A stretch of DNA of 64,000 nt, taken from the NCBI GenBank assembly GCA_964455705.1, contig CAYVYM010000007.1:1-64000 (forward strand). The letters are read 5' to 3'. Below are positions 54,306 through 63,783 of this stretch, one piece after another. The first letter of the stretch is position 1; the number at the start of each line of letters is the position of its first letter. The notes beneath the pieces were generated by a model. That model was not told the DNA's origin. It saw only the letters and a program-made list of their open reading frames with translations, and did no database searches. The DNA comes from SR-FBR-E99 sp964455705 (GTDB lineage Bacteria > Bacteroidota > Bacteroidia > Bacteroidales > VadinHA17). Made by a program: the position numbers and the translations under genes.

Positions 54306-55766
54306 ATGCTCGACCAGAAACTACAGCAGAAACTTCTCCAGAAGCTTTCGCCGCAGCAGATCCAGATGATCAAGCTGCTGGAGGTGCCTGCCATGCAGCT
54401 CGAGCAGCGAATCAAGAAGGAGCTTGAGGAGAACCCCGCACTGGAAGAGGGTCCGGATGAGGACGATGTGCAGGGAGAGGAAGAAGAGGTGGTCGACTTT
54501 GAACAGGAGGAGCGTGACCAGGAGGAGTTCGCCCTTGACGATTACCTCAATGATGAGGATATCCCCGACTACCGCCTCCAGATAAACAACACCTCCAGGG
54601 ATGAGGACAGACGGGAGGAGATCCCCTATGCCTCAGGTCCGTCATTCCATGAGAACCTGACCGCCCAGTTCAACCTCAGGTCCGATACCGACCGGGAGGA
54701 TCTGCTGGGTGAGTATATTATCGGTAACATCGATGACGACGGCTATCTCCGTCGTGAGGTGGAGAACATGGTTGACGATCTGGCCTTCCTGCAGAACATA
54801 ACAACTGATACGGATGAGCTGAACGCGATTCTGAAGATCATTCAGGACCTGGAGCCGGCCGGGGTGGGAGCCCGCGACCTGCGCGAGTGCCTCCTGCTTC
54901 AGATAGAGCGAAAGGATAAGTCGGTACGCTCCGTAGCCCTCACTAAAACAATATTGACCGATTACTTCGAGGAGTTTTCGAGGAGGCATTATGAAAAGAT
55001 AATGTCAAAGCTGATGATCACCGAAGAGGAGATGAAGGGCGTCATTGATGAGGTGCTGAAGCTCAATCCCAAGCCGGGCGGCACCGTCAGCGATCCTTAC
55101 AGCAAGTCGGCCCAGCATATCATACCCGATTTTATCCTTGAGCAGTCGGACATCGGGCTTGAGCTGAGCCTGAACAACCGTAACATACCCGAGCTGAAGA
55201 TCAGCCGGGGTTACAGTGAGATGCTCGAGTCATACAGCCGTGACAAGGCGGCAGGAAAGCAGAACCGTGACGCGGTCATGTTCGTGAAGCAGAAGCTCGA
55301 TTCCGCCAAATGGTTCATCGATGCCATCAGGCAACGACAGAACACCCTCCTGCTTACAATGAATGCCATCCTGGCATACCAGAGGGAGTATTTCATCGAA
55401 GGAGATGACACCAAACTCAGGCCGATGATACTCAAGGATGTGGCAGAGATGACGGGGTTGGACATCTCAACCGTTTCGCGCGTTGCCAACAGCAAGTATA
55501 TACAGACTCACTTCGGCATCTACCCGCTGAAGTTCTTCTTCTCCGAGGGCATGCAGACCGATACCGGTGACGAGGTATCGACACGCGAGATAAAGCGGAT
55601 ACTTCAGGAGTGTCTCAGCAATGAGGACAAGCGGCGGCCGCTGACAGACGAAAAACTGACCGAAATACTCCAGGAGAAGGGATACCAGATAGCGCGACGC
55701 ACGGTCGCCAAGTACCGTGAACAACTGAATATTCCCGTTGCGCGGATGAGGAAGGAGATAAAATGA
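54306..55766 (+). CDS. rpoN: RNA polymerase sigma-54 factor
   Basis: A 486-residue sigma-54. Region I is Gln/Leu-rich (LQQKLLQKLSPQQIQMIKLL), followed by an acidic region II (residues ~45-95). A core-binding domain comes next. The DNA-binding domain has a helix-turn-helix (MTGLDISTVSRVANSKYIQT), and the RpoN box near residue 463 is ARRTVAKYRE. It directs polymerase to -24/-12 promoters with enhancer-binding activators, none of which is encoded in this window. The last 4 bp overlap the PAP2-like gene. Confidence 0.97.
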   Translation: MLDQKLQQKLLQKLSPQQIQMIKLLEVPAMQLEQRIKKELEENPALEEGPDEDDVQGEEEEVVDFEQEERDQEEFALDDYLNDEDIPDYRLQINNTSRDEDRREEIPYASGPSFHENLTAQFNLRSDTDREDLLGEYIIGNIDDDGYLRREVENMVDDLAFLQNITTDTDELNAILKIIQDLEPAGVGARDLRECLLLQIERKDKSVRSVALTKTILTDYFEEFSRRHYEKIMSKLMITEEEMKGVIDEVLKLNPKPGGTVSDPYSKSAQHIIPDFILEQSDIGLELSLNNRNIPELKISRGYSEMLESYSRDKAAGKQNRDAVMFVKQKLDSAKWFIDAIRQRQNTLLLTMNAILAYQREYFIEGDDTKLRPMILKDVAEMTGLDISTVSRVANSKYIQTHFGIYPLKFFFSEGMQTDTGDEVSTREIKRILQECLSNEDKRRPLTDEKLTEILQEKGYQIARRTVAKYREQLNIPVARMRKEIK

Positions 55767-56398
55767 GCAAGGCAGAAAAGGTCGGGCGAACGAAAGCGGC
55801 AGAGGTACTTTCTGTGATTTTCCATCCGCTGTTCATCCCGCTGTACGGGTTGCTGATCATATACAGCTCTCCCACCCTGCTCTCCTTCATCCCATCGAGG
55901 CTGAAGATGCTGATTTTTGTGCTTGTGCTGACCAACAACGTCCTCCTTCCTCTGTCGCTGGCAGCCATCATCTGGGTCAGGGGCACCAGAACCACATTCA
56001 ATCCCCGAGGCCGCAATGAGAGGGTAATACTGCTGACCTTCGCCCTGATGATGTATACCCTGACTGCCTGGCTTCTTCTCAGGATGCAGGTGCCGAACCT
56101 CTTCAGGGCCTACTTCATTTCAATAGCCGTAGTCACTCTCATCGCCCTTCTCATCACCACCTTCTACAGGATCTCTCTGCATGCCGTCGGCATCGGAGTG
56201 GTGCTGGTGCTTATTATTTTCATGGTTGTGTTCTATGATATCAATACGGTGTGGCAGCTGACCACGGTGGTCATTGTCGGTGGCGCTGTGTTATCGGCAA
56301 GGATATGGCTGGGGGCTCACACTCCTTCAGAGGTATGGACGGGACTGCTGGCCGGGGCAACGGTGATGGCGCTGTCACTCTTTTTTCTGATCAGGTAG
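55763..56398 (+). CDS. PAP2-like membrane protein
   Basis: A 211-residue inner-membrane protein with about six hydrophobic segments. The segments FYRISLHAVGIG and ARIWLGAHTPSEVWTGLLAG match the second and third motifs of the PAP2 phosphatase superfamily (His and Arg/His residues). The first motif (KxxxxxxRP) is weak, so activity is uncertain. It probably acts on isoprenoid or lipid phosphates. It overlaps rpoN by 4 bp and the convergent glycosyltransferase gene by 24 bp. Confidence 0.72.
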   Translation: MSKAEKVGRTKAAEVLSVIFHPLFIPLYGLLIIYSSPTLLSFIPSRLKMLIFVLVLTNNVLLPLSLAAIIWVRGTRTTFNPRGRNERVILLTFALMMYTLTAWLLLRMQVPNLFRAYFISIAVVTLIALLITTFYRISLHAVGIGVVLVLIIFMVVFYDINTVWQLTTVVIVGGAVLSARIWLGAHTPSEVWTGLLAGATVMALSLFFLIR

Positions 56399-57517
56399 AA
56401 GATTTACTGTTTGCTCAAAAAGTGCGGTCCCGTCAAAAAACTGCTGTGCAGAATTCCCGACTGGCGGAACCGTGTCATGCAGCTGCTGCGGCGGGGCCGG
56501 GACATTCATCAACAAACCTTCAGCAAGCGTGCCAAGGCTCCCGATATTTTGCTGCTCGATGGTTATGAACCCGTGATGCCCGTTGAGATAACCACCCAGA
56601 TACTCCTGCTCCGGCTGTCCGGGGGTTGGTATCAGCACTGCACCTTTCCCCAGTGATACCAGTTCCATGACGGAGGTGTATCCTGCACGGGTGACGACAA
56701 GCGAGCTGCCTTCAATAAGCTGCCGCATAGTGCCGGAGTCTGGCCTGATGATGCAGGTCAGGAACGGATCGTTCCCCGAAATCAACTTCACCGGGGCAGC
56801 GCTCAGCACGCAAATCTGAATGCCGGAGAGCACCGCGGCGACCTCTTCAAGCAGCATCGTACGCTGCGGCTCCGGGCCTGAGAGGATCAGGCAGCAGTAC
56901 GGGTGACCAGGGGTGATTCCCGCTTCCGGGGGTAAAGCCAGGACGAACCTTGAGAGATGTCCCATATAGTGAACATTTCCCGGAAGCTTCAGCCCGTGTG
57001 AAAGTCTTCCCGACAGGTTCACCGGTCCCGGGTAGTCAGGCACCAGGCAGAGGTTGTACCTGTTTATGATCATCCGGTGGAGCCAGGAGGCAAAAGGCTC
57101 CATGAACCGTAGTGACCGGGGGAAAGGAATGCGCAACTGGTGTGTGACATAGACCGAAAAGATGCGACGGTGAAAAAAACCGAACCGGTTATCGGATATG
57201 ATGACTGAGGGCTGAATCTCTGCCGCAATCCTTCTGAGGATGAAGTGCTCGCGGAAGGCGGAAAAAACCACCACCGGCAGTTGCATGAAGATGCAGAGAT
57301 ACTGAGGGAGGAACCGGGAATACCGGATGTGCATTCCGGGTATTTCAACCAGCCTTATTCCGGGAAGCTCATGTTCTATCAATGGCAGGAGTTCCGCATC
57401 TGCCCCGAATACAACCTCATTGCCTCGTTTTTGCAGTTCCAGGGCCAGGGGTATCATCCGTCCGGCATGGCCGAAGCCCCAGTTCAGGGGGCTGATGAGT
57501 ATCGTCGTGCCGCTCAT
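56375..57517 (-). CDS. GT-B glycosyltransferase (MurG/GT28-like)
   Basis: A 380-residue GT-B protein. It starts ILISPLNWGFGHAGRMIPLALELQKRG, the glycine-rich loop of MurG-like enzymes. The C-terminal half has the donor-side block SSLVVTRAGYTSVMELVSLGKGAVLIPTPGQPEQE, in which Glu and Gln would bind the nucleotide. It is likely a membrane-associated transferase making a glycolipid; the acceptor is unknown. It is the last gene of a seven-gene minus-strand run, 5 bp after the radical SAM gene. Confidence 0.82.
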   Translation of the reverse strand: MSGTTILISPLNWGFGHAGRMIPLALELQKRGNEVVFGADAELLPLIEHELPGIRLVEIPGMHIRYSRFLPQYLCIFMQLPVVVFSAFREHFILRRIAAEIQPSVIISDNRFGFFHRRIFSVYVTHQLRIPFPRSLRFMEPFASWLHRMIINRYNLCLVPDYPGPVNLSGRLSHGLKLPGNVHYMGHLSRFVLALPPEAGITPGHPYCCLILSGPEPQRTMLLEEVAAVLSGIQICVLSAAPVKLISGNDPFLTCIIRPDSGTMRQLIEGSSLVVTRAGYTSVMELVSLGKGAVLIPTPGQPEQEYLGGYLNGHHGFITIEQQNIGSLGTLAEGLLMNVPAPPQQLHDTVPPVGNSAQQFFDGTALFEQTVNLLPDQKKE

Positions 57518-57522
57518 GACGG

Positions 57523-58305
57523 TTATGCTGACACTGATGTGCTGATCCCCAGCGCCTGCACCCTGTCCGCAATAGCCCTGAGTTCTGCCTCGGGCACTTT
57601 CTTCAGGTTGTTGCCCATCGGAGTATCGCGGTCAATTGTATAGATCATGACCGACTGCGGTCTGAGACGACTGACGGCTTCAAGCCAGGCCTCAAGCTCT
57701 CCGGGAGTGGTGTTATCGACAGGCTGCCCGTCGCATTCACCTCTCACAAAGAGGGTCTGAATGATGAATTTCCCCTCAAAATCCTTTACATACTGTTCGA
57801 ACTGTGCCAGGGATACCTTGCTGCGCGGCTGGTTGAGTCTCCTTACAGTATCGGGAATGGCAGAATCGAGCTTCAGGATGTTCATGTCTACTCTCTTCAG
57901 GGCCTCACGCACGCTCCTGCGGTGGAGTGTGGATCCGTTGGAGAGGACTGACACCTTGGCTTCAGGGAAAAATTCATTGCGCAGGGCGACGGAGTCATCA
58001 ATGATGGCCGCAAAAGAAGGGTGCAGTGTAGGCTCTCCGTTGCCGGCGTAGGTTATGACATCAGGAGCCTTGCCCTGCTCCTTCATCTCTGACAATTTCA
58101 TCCTCAGGGCCTCATACACTTTTGACCGGGAGGGCATGGAGGCTGATCTGACGCTGCCTGCGGAGGTCCATCCGCATTCGCAGTAGATGCAGTTGAAGGA
58201 GCATACCTTACGGCTGACAGACAGGAGGTTGATGCCCAACGATACTCCCAGCCTGCGGCTTCGTACCGGTCCGAAAACTATGCTGTCAAAGAGGAATGTT
58301 GGCAT
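57523..58305 (-). CDS. Radical SAM protein
   Basis: A 260-residue enzyme with the cluster motif Cys35-x3-Cys39-x2-Cys42 (CSFNCIYC), which binds a [4Fe-4S] cluster and SAM. A TIM-barrel half follows (ITYAGNGEPTLHP, KVSVLSNGST). It begins FLFDSIVFGPVRSRRLGVSLG, as in the family of putative Fe-S oxidoreductases of unknown reaction. No SPASM or TRAM domain is present. It lies 26 bp after an amidohydrolase gene. Substrate unknown. Confidence 0.88.
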   Translation of the reverse strand: MPTFLFDSIVFGPVRSRRLGVSLGINLLSVSRKVCSFNCIYCECGWTSAGSVRSASMPSRSKVYEALRMKLSEMKEQGKAPDVITYAGNGEPTLHPSFAAIIDDSVALRNEFFPEAKVSVLSNGSTLHRRSVREALKRVDMNILKLDSAIPDTVRRLNQPRSKVSLAQFEQYVKDFEGKFIIQTLFVRGECDGQPVDNTTPGELEAWLEAVSRLRPQSVMIYTIDRDTPMGNNLKKVPEAELRAIADRVQALGISTSVSA

Positions 58306-58331
58306 TGAGATCCGGGGTTAACGCTTCAAAT

Positions 58332-59435
58332 TTACAATAATCTGCGTACACGGCTCACTGGCAGCAGGCGCAGGCTAACCAGGTCAGCATTCTCAATGAG
58401 CAGGAGACCCGGTTTTTTGCCCGGTTCTATTGATCCGAGAGTGTCTGACATCATCAATGCCCTGGCGCCGTTGATGGTTCCCCAACGGATCACCTCATCA
58501 AGCGAAACCCCGGGCGCTGAATCGTGAAGCAACCTCAGCTCGTTCAGCATGTCAAGGCGGTCATTGGAAGCGAGGCTGTCAGTGCCAGCGATGATCCGGT
58601 CAGTGACCTCGCGGAGAAGAGTCACCGGCGGCATGGCTCCCGTAATGTGCTGGTTCGACGACGGGCAGAGACAGAACCATGTGTTTCCTTCCCCGGCCAG
58701 CCTCACAGCCTCCGCCCGTGTAATCACGGTGTTGTGCACGAGTATGAGATGCGACGCCAGACGTGAGAGCTCAAGGGCTTTCGCAACATGATCAGGCGTC
58801 ATCTTACGCTCATCGTCTGACTCGAGGAAGTGAAGCGATATGACTGTTCCGCGAGTGATATGTTCACGTACCAGGCTGAAGAGACGGTCTGACATTGAAT
58901 AGACGGCATGGGGGGTAATATATGCCGGTAACAGTGATTTTTTGGCAGCCTCAGCCACCATCAGCACCCCGCTCATGCGGGCATCGGCCTGGAGGGGGTC
59001 TGTCCCAAAGACCTCGGCAAAGGTAATGTAACGAATAGAACTCCTGCTCTTTACATCAAATGAAACGGATTCATTACTTATGTCACCGCAGGCCACAACG
59101 CCACCGTCATACATCTCCCTGTCGGCCCTCTCCGCTGCTGCTTCGATCTCTCCGCGCCCGGCCACGCGTCGTTCACGCATACAGGAAATAAACCCTGCAA
59201 GCCCTTCTCCCCGCGGAACAGCATTGCGCATGTGTGAGAGCTCGAGGTGCGAGTGGCAGTTGACAAGCCCGGGAATTATGATACCGTTGTAGAATTCTGT
59301 CCCGGCGCTCTCCCTCAGTTCACCACCTGTGTCTTCAACTTCAACAATGGTTCCGTCGTCGGCGACGGTAACAACAGCTCTCCTGAGAGGTTTGCCGGCC
59401 GCGGTGAAGACATATTGTGCCGAGATCCTTCTCAT
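58332..59435 (-). CDS. Metal-dependent amidohydrolase (deaminase-like)
   Basis: A ~367-residue TIM-barrel hydrolase of the cytosine-deaminase/TRZ-ATZ group. The metal motif HSHLE follows PGLVNC near residue 60. A second His lies in VISLHFLES, and the catalytic region is CLCPSSNQHITG then AGTDSLASNDRLDML. Aminodeoxyfutalosine deaminase (menaquinone synthesis) is one candidate, but no other futalosine gene is in view. I use the ATG at 59435; a GTG at 59441 would overlap the upstream gene as GTGA. Confidence 0.82.
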   Translation of the reverse strand: MRRISAQYVFTAAGKPLRRAVVTVADDGTIVEVEDTGGELRESAGTEFYNGIIIPGLVNCHSHLELSHMRNAVPRGEGLAGFISCMRERRVAGRGEIEAAAERADREMYDGGVVACGDISNESVSFDVKSRSSIRYITFAEVFGTDPLQADARMSGVLMVAEAAKKSLLPAYITPHAVYSMSDRLFSLVREHITRGTVISLHFLESDDERKMTPDHVAKALELSRLASHLILVHNTVITRAEAVRLAGEGNTWFCLCPSSNQHITGAMPPVTLLREVTDRIIAGTDSLASNDRLDMLNELRLLHDSAPGVSLDEVIRWGTINGARALMMSDTLGSIEPGKKPGLLLIENADLVSLRLLPVSRVRRLL

Positions 59436-59437
59436 TA

Positions 59438-60223
59438 TCACTGCCTTGACGGGACCGTTTCAACCCGAAGGCTGATGTTGGCTATACGGGCATGTTTTTC
59501 CCATCGCCCCGCCTGATTGTCATGGTTGAGGAGCCAGCCCCTGAGGCGGGTGTTCCTGATTGTGTCAAGCGAATGACTTATGGTCACACTCTGAAACTGT
59601 CCGTCCTTACTCAGTGTAAACTCCTGCCAGTAATCCCGTTTTTCGACTCCGGCGCTGTCGGTATAACTGAAGAATACAGTCACTCTCGGGTTTCGGCTCT
59701 GATCATCTTCGAAGAGACGGATGTCTGCTGACAGTATATATAAACCTGTATTTTTTACCGGCATATCAAACCATACCGGATCACGGGTGAAGTCTTCAGG
59801 GAAGCTGTAGCTTGCCTTACCGGTCCACAGATTCTCATCTGCAGAGATTTCGGAGGATCCCTGCCCGATCATTAACATGGTCTCCATCTCCAGCAGGTTG
59901 CCGGTGACCCGGTCATAGATCCTTGCCAGTTTCTTTGGCTTGTCTGTAAAATAGTACCTCATGGTTGCATTAAACTGCCCGAGGGTGTAACCGTGGCTGT
60001 TGATGACATCGATATAGTTCAGGATTGAGTCGCGCTGGGCCCATGTCTCCCTCATCTGGGAGAGGTCCATCATGCCTGTGGTGAGGTAGGTGTCTGTGAG
60101 TATGGCCACCAGCCTGTCATCAGGAACGAGCATCTTCCTGTCGGGTTTGTTACCATACGGATCACCGCAGGACGACAGTGCCAGCACCAGGGCAACGACT
60201 GTTATTAATATCCTTGTGCTCAT
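59438..60223 (-). CDS. DUF4296 lipoprotein
   Basis: About 261 residues from the ATG at 60223. The N-terminus is a lipoprotein signal (LITVVALVLALSSCGD), so Cys would be lipidated and the protein anchored in a membrane facing the periplasm. Residues ~35-120 match DUF4296 (LVAILTDTYLTTGMMD, FNATMRYYFTDKPKKLARIYDRV). The rest is an all-beta carbohydrate-binding-like domain without known motifs. The start overlaps the stop of the permease gene by 4 bp. Function unknown. Confidence 0.82.
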   Translation of the reverse strand: MSTRILITVVALVLALSSCGDPYGNKPDRKMLVPDDRLVAILTDTYLTTGMMDLSQMRETWAQRDSILNYIDVINSHGYTLGQFNATMRYYFTDKPKKLARIYDRVTGNLLEMETMLMIGQGSSEISADENLWTGKASYSFPEDFTRDPVWFDMPVKNTGLYILSADIRLFEDDQSRNPRVTVFFSYTDSAGVEKRDYWQEFTLSKDGQFQSVTISHSLDTIRNTRLRGWLLNHDNQAGRWEKHARIANISLRVETVPSRQ

Positions 60224-61455
60224 CTCTTTTCTATTTTGTTCTCGCGCAGATATCTTCGTGAGAGATAGTGAACCGGGTACCATGCCGCAGCATAGCCGAT
60301 GGCCGCCACAGTGGCTGCCACAACGACAAAGTCAATAAACTGCATCGTGACAGGATAGGCGTCAATGAGCAGTGATTCGCCGGCCAGCTTCACTATGCCG
60401 AAGTGCTGCTGGGCTCCGCAGAGTATTAAGCCCATGGTCAGACCGAGGGCCGTACCGATGATGGAGATCATCCATCCCTCATAGATGAAGATTCGTTTAA
60501 TAAGCTGGTTATCGGCCCCAAGGCTCTTCAGGATATTGATATCCCTCTCCTTTTCTATTATGAGCATGGTAAGCGATCCGATAATATTGAACGAGGCAAT
60601 TATCAGGATAAAGGTCAGGATAACAAAGATGGCAAGCCGTTCAGCCTTCATAACCCTGTAGAACATCTCCTGCTGTTCATACCTGTTCTGTACAAGAAAC
60701 CGGTCGCCCATGAGCTCGCTGATGGCTTTCTGTGTCCTGCGTTCATCCGCTCCTTTCTTCATCCTTACTTCAATGGAGCTGACCTCGGTTGTATAGTCAA
60801 GCAATTCCCGAGTGAAGTCAAGAGGGAGAAAGACATATCTGGAATCGAACTCCTGCTCCACTGCAAAGATCCCGGAGAGGTAGATATATTTTCTTGTGAA
60901 TTCACTCCCGGGGTTGGCGGTTATTCTGGCTTTGCGATCAGGGATATAGATTGCCAGGGGAGAGATGAAGTTAAGTCTCATTCCGAGGTGGTTTGCCACA
61001 CCCAGCCCGGCAACGGCATAGGGTCTGCCGTTCTCTGCCTGCAGGATAAATTCGCCGTCCCACATTGCAGTGTCAAGATCAGTGACGTCAGTGTAGTTGA
61101 GCGACACACCCTTGACGGTGGCAATGAACTGCTGTTCATCATATCTCAGAAGGGCATTCTCCTCAAGGGTCTCGGCATAGACATCAACGCCTTCTATGGC
61201 GGAAAGCCGATGGAGCACAAGTGTGTCAGGGGTGAACACTTTTCCCATCACCGGTGAGATCTTTATCTCCGGGTCTGATGTGCTGAAGATACTCTTCACC
61301 ATCTCCTCAAGGCCATTGAATACAGAAAGGATGGTTATCAGCGCCATGGTGACCACTGCTACACCTGCCACGGAGATGGCTGATATTACATTGATGGCAT
61401 TGCGCGATTTCTTCGCGAACAGGTATCTTTTTGCTATGAAAAGTGAGAGCTTCAT
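60220..61455 (-). CDS. LolC/E-type ABC permease (FtsX/MacB family)
   Basis: A 411-residue inner-membrane protein with the topology of lipoprotein-releasing permeases. One N-terminal helix follows the start motif SLFIAKRYLFAKKSRNAINVISAISV. A ~210-residue periplasmic domain comes next, then three C-terminal helices with the block IIEKERDINILKSLGA. Such permeases move lipoproteins out of the inner membrane with a LolD ATPase, which is not adjacent. The neighbouring gene encodes a lipoprotein. It overlaps both neighbours by 4 bp. Confidence 0.88.
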   Translation of the reverse strand: MKLSLFIAKRYLFAKKSRNAINVISAISVAGVAVVTMALITILSVFNGLEEMVKSIFSTSDPEIKISPVMGKVFTPDTLVLHRLSAIEGVDVYAETLEENALLRYDEQQFIATVKGVSLNYTDVTDLDTAMWDGEFILQAENGRPYAVAGLGVANHLGMRLNFISPLAIYIPDRKARITANPGSEFTRKYIYLSGIFAVEQEFDSRYVFLPLDFTRELLDYTTEVSSIEVRMKKGADERRTQKAISELMGDRFLVQNRYEQQEMFYRVMKAERLAIFVILTFILIIASFNIIGSLTMLIIEKERDINILKSLGADNQLIKRIFIYEGWMISIIGTALGLTMGLILCGAQQHFGIVKLAGESLLIDAYPVTMQFIDFVVVAATVAAIGYAAAWYPVHYLSRRYLRENKIEKR

Positions 61456-62267
61456 CTTCCGTTTCGGGCTGTAACAAGCAATCCGGTCCCCTTCTCATGG
61501 CTCGTATGCAGGTCGATAAGATTCAGCACCAGTACGAAGGGCATGACGACAAGATACCATAAAGGAAGGAGAATGAAGAATAGCTTTGAGGCTGAAAGCA
61601 TGATGACGGGATATTTCATTGAGAGCCGCCATGCGATGCTGCCGGGTGTACCGTATGTATAAGATACCGACACCTCTCCGAATCCAGCCGTGGTCAGCTT
61701 CTCTGCTATCTCTTCCCTGCCGTACCCGTCGCGCACGTGTTCTCCGATGAAGGAGGTGTCGTCATCGGAGTGCACATCCGATCCGCCCATGTCAGAGGGG
61801 GTGGAGATGACAAGGTATCCTCCGGGGTTCATCATTGAATTGAATGAGGAGAAGACCCTGCGGTCTTCAAGTATATGTTCCATCACATCAACGCAGAGGA
61901 TCAGGTCATAACTGCCTCCGCCGTTCCATGTCACCAGGTCGGCTTCGACGGCCTGCACCCTGTCTCCGGGTCCTGCAGTTTTGAAGAAGGCATTGCAGTC
62001 AGCCACCTGTTCACTCTTGATGTCGGCTGCAGTTATCTTCCACCCCGGGAACCTGGTGGCCATCCACCACGTATACTGTCCGAATCCCATCCCGGCATCG
62101 AGCACCAGGGCTGAGGAGGGGATGGTTTTGCCCAGCCTCTTCAGGGCCTTTCTGACGTGCCATGAACGGAGGAGCAGGATATTGAGCAGACGGTAAAAGA
62201 GCTTCCGCAACAACGGGTGGCGGTTGAACTGCCTCCCGAGGAGCTCTTTTATGGGATCATATTGCAT
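61452..62267 (-). CDS. Class I SAM-dependent methyltransferase, membrane-associated
   Basis: A 271-residue protein. The Rossmann SAM site is ALVLDAGMGFGQYTWWMA, followed by ITAADIKSEQ and DLILCVDVMEHILED. Two hydrophobic segments near the C-terminus (LFFILLPLWYLVVMPFVLVL) suggest membrane contact, so the substrate may be a lipid or quinone. It lies 5 bp after rbfA and overlaps the permease gene by 4 bp. Confidence 0.85.
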   Translation of the reverse strand: MQYDPIKELLGRQFNRHPLLRKLFYRLLNILLLRSWHVRKALKRLGKTIPSSALVLDAGMGFGQYTWWMATRFPGWKITAADIKSEQVADCNAFFKTAGPGDRVQAVEADLVTWNGGGSYDLILCVDVMEHILEDRRVFSSFNSMMNPGGYLVISTPSDMGGSDVHSDDDTSFIGEHVRDGYGREEIAEKLTTAGFGEVSVSYTYGTPGSIAWRLSMKYPVIMLSASKLFFILLPLWYLVVMPFVLVLNLIDLHTSHEKGTGLLVTARNGR

Positions 62268-62272
62268 CGGCC

Positions 62273-62611
62273 TTATTCCTTGAGGAGGTTAGTGATCTTG
62301 TCAATATAGTCATTGCTGTCATCGATGAAGAAGGCTATCTCCGGGACGATCCGCAGCTGGTTACGAACCTTCTGTCCCAGCTCGTATCTCAGTCGCGGAA
62401 CGCTGGAACGCAATCCTTCAAGGACTGCTTCAGAGCCTTCAGACGGAAAGATACTGACATATGTCTTTGCCAGTGAGAGGTCAGGGCTGACGCGGACCGT
62501 GGTCACGGAGATCATCTTCCCGGGCGCCAGCTCACCTCCGTGATGCAATATTATCTCTGCAAGCTCCTTTTGCACCAGTCTTGCAACTTTCTTCTGCCGT
62601 GTTGATTCCAT
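62273..62611 (-). CDS. rbfA: Ribosome-binding factor A
   Basis: A 112-residue KH-like protein needed for 30S subunit maturation. It starts MESTRQKKVARLVQKELAEII and shows the family blocks VRVSPDLSLAKTYVSIFP and VRNQLRIVPEIAFFIDDS. The ATG at 62611 gives the usual length. An earlier in-frame start would run through the -7 element at 62630-62637. It heads the seven-gene minus-strand operon. Confidence 0.93.
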   Translation of the reverse strand: MESTRQKKVARLVQKELAEIILHHGGELAPGKMISVTTVRVSPDLSLAKTYVSIFPSEGSEAVLEGLRSSVPRLRYELGQKVRNQLRIVPEIAFFIDDSNDYIDKITNLLKE

Positions 62612-62629
62612 GATGGGTGATTTACCCGG

Positions 62630-62637
62630 CAAAAATA
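62630..62637 (-). promoter_or_regulatory. -7 promoter element of rbfA
   Basis: On the minus strand it reads TATTTTTG (TAnnTTTG), 18 bp before the rbfA ATG. Confidence 0.5.
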
Positions 62638-62753
62638 CAAAAATTGTTGCAGTGGCAGGTGTCAGGCGGTGACGTCCCAAAGATTGCGCCACAGGTCGTC
62701 CGCTCTGTCAGATTGAAAGATACCGCCAGGTGATCAAATTCGTTATTTATCCC

Positions 62754-62761
62754 TATTTTTG
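62754..62761 (+). promoter_or_regulatory. -7 promoter element of trpS
   Basis: TATTTTTG fits TAnnTTTG, 20 bp before the trpS ATG. Confidence 0.5.
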
Positions 62762-62781
62762 TCGCGGATAAAATTTTCCTG

Positions 62782-63771
62782 ATGGATACAGTAGTAAGCG
62801 GCATAAGATCAACGGGCAATCTTCACCTGGGCAATTATTTCGGGGCCCTGAAAAATTTTCTGAGGATGCAGGATGAGAATAACTGTTATTTTTTTGTGGC
62901 AGATTATCACTCACTCACCACGCACCCCCATCCGGATGACATTCACGGGAACATCCGCCAGGTGCTGGCGGAATACCTGGCGGTGGGCATTGACCCTGAG
63001 AAGGCCACGGTGTATGTGCAGAGTGATGTCCCGGAGGTTGCCGAACTCTACCTGCTTATGAACATGAACGCCTATGTGGGAGAGCTGGAGCGCACCACCT
63101 CATTCAAGGAAAAGATAAGGCAGCATTCTGACAACATCAATGCCGGGCTGCTCACCTATCCGGTGCTGATGGCTGCAGACATCATCATTCACAAGGCTCA
63201 CAAGGTTCCCGTAGGGAAAGACCAGGAGCAGCATCTTGAGATGACGCGCCGCTTTGCACGCCGCTTCAACTCCATGTACGGTGTCGATTATTTCCCTGAG
63301 CCTGACGCATACAACTTCGGCAAACAGCTGATAAAGATCCCGGGACTTGACGGGTCGGGGAAGATGAGCAAGAGCGAAGGCAACGGCATCTTCCTGGCCG
63401 ACACCCCGGCGGAGATACGCAAGAAGGTGATGAGGGCCGTGACGGATGCAGGACCGGAGAGAGAGAACTCCGAGCCTTCAGAGCCCGTGAAGAATCTGTT
63501 TGCCATCATGGATGTTGTTTCGGATGGTGCCACGTCCAGAGAGTTCCGTGAACAGCATGCCCGCTGCGAGATCAGGTATGGTGACATGAAGAAGCAACTT
63601 GCCGAAGATATAATCAAGGTCACCGAGCCTGTCAGGATCCGCATCAATGAGATCATCAATGACCCCGTTTACCTGGGCAGGGTGGTGGCTCAGGGGGCCG
63701 AAAAGGCCAGGGCAAGCGCCTCAGCAACCATAAAGGAGGTGCGGGAGATAATCGGCTACAGGCCGTTCTGA
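62782..63771 (+). CDS. trpS: Tryptophanyl-tRNA synthetase
   Basis: A 329-residue class I synthetase charging tRNA-Trp. The HIGH region is SGIRSTGNLHLGNYFGAL, the KMSKS loop is GSGKMSKSEGN, and VGKDQEQHLEMTRRFARRFN is the dimer and substrate region. Length is normal. It is divergent from rbfA and converges on the truncated gene at the window end with a 12-bp gap. Confidence 0.97.
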   Translation: MDTVVSGIRSTGNLHLGNYFGALKNFLRMQDENNCYFFVADYHSLTTHPHPDDIHGNIRQVLAEYLAVGIDPEKATVYVQSDVPEVAELYLLMNMNAYVGELERTTSFKEKIRQHSDNINAGLLTYPVLMAADIIIHKAHKVPVGKDQEQHLEMTRRFARRFNSMYGVDYFPEPDAYNFGKQLIKIPGLDGSGKMSKSEGNGIFLADTPAEIRKKVMRAVTDAGPERENSEPSEPVKNLFAIMDVVSDGATSREFREQHARCEIRYGDMKKQLAEDIIKVTEPVRIRINEIINDPVYLGRVVAQGAEKARASASATIKEVREIIGYRPF

Positions 63772-63783
63772 CAATCTCTTCAA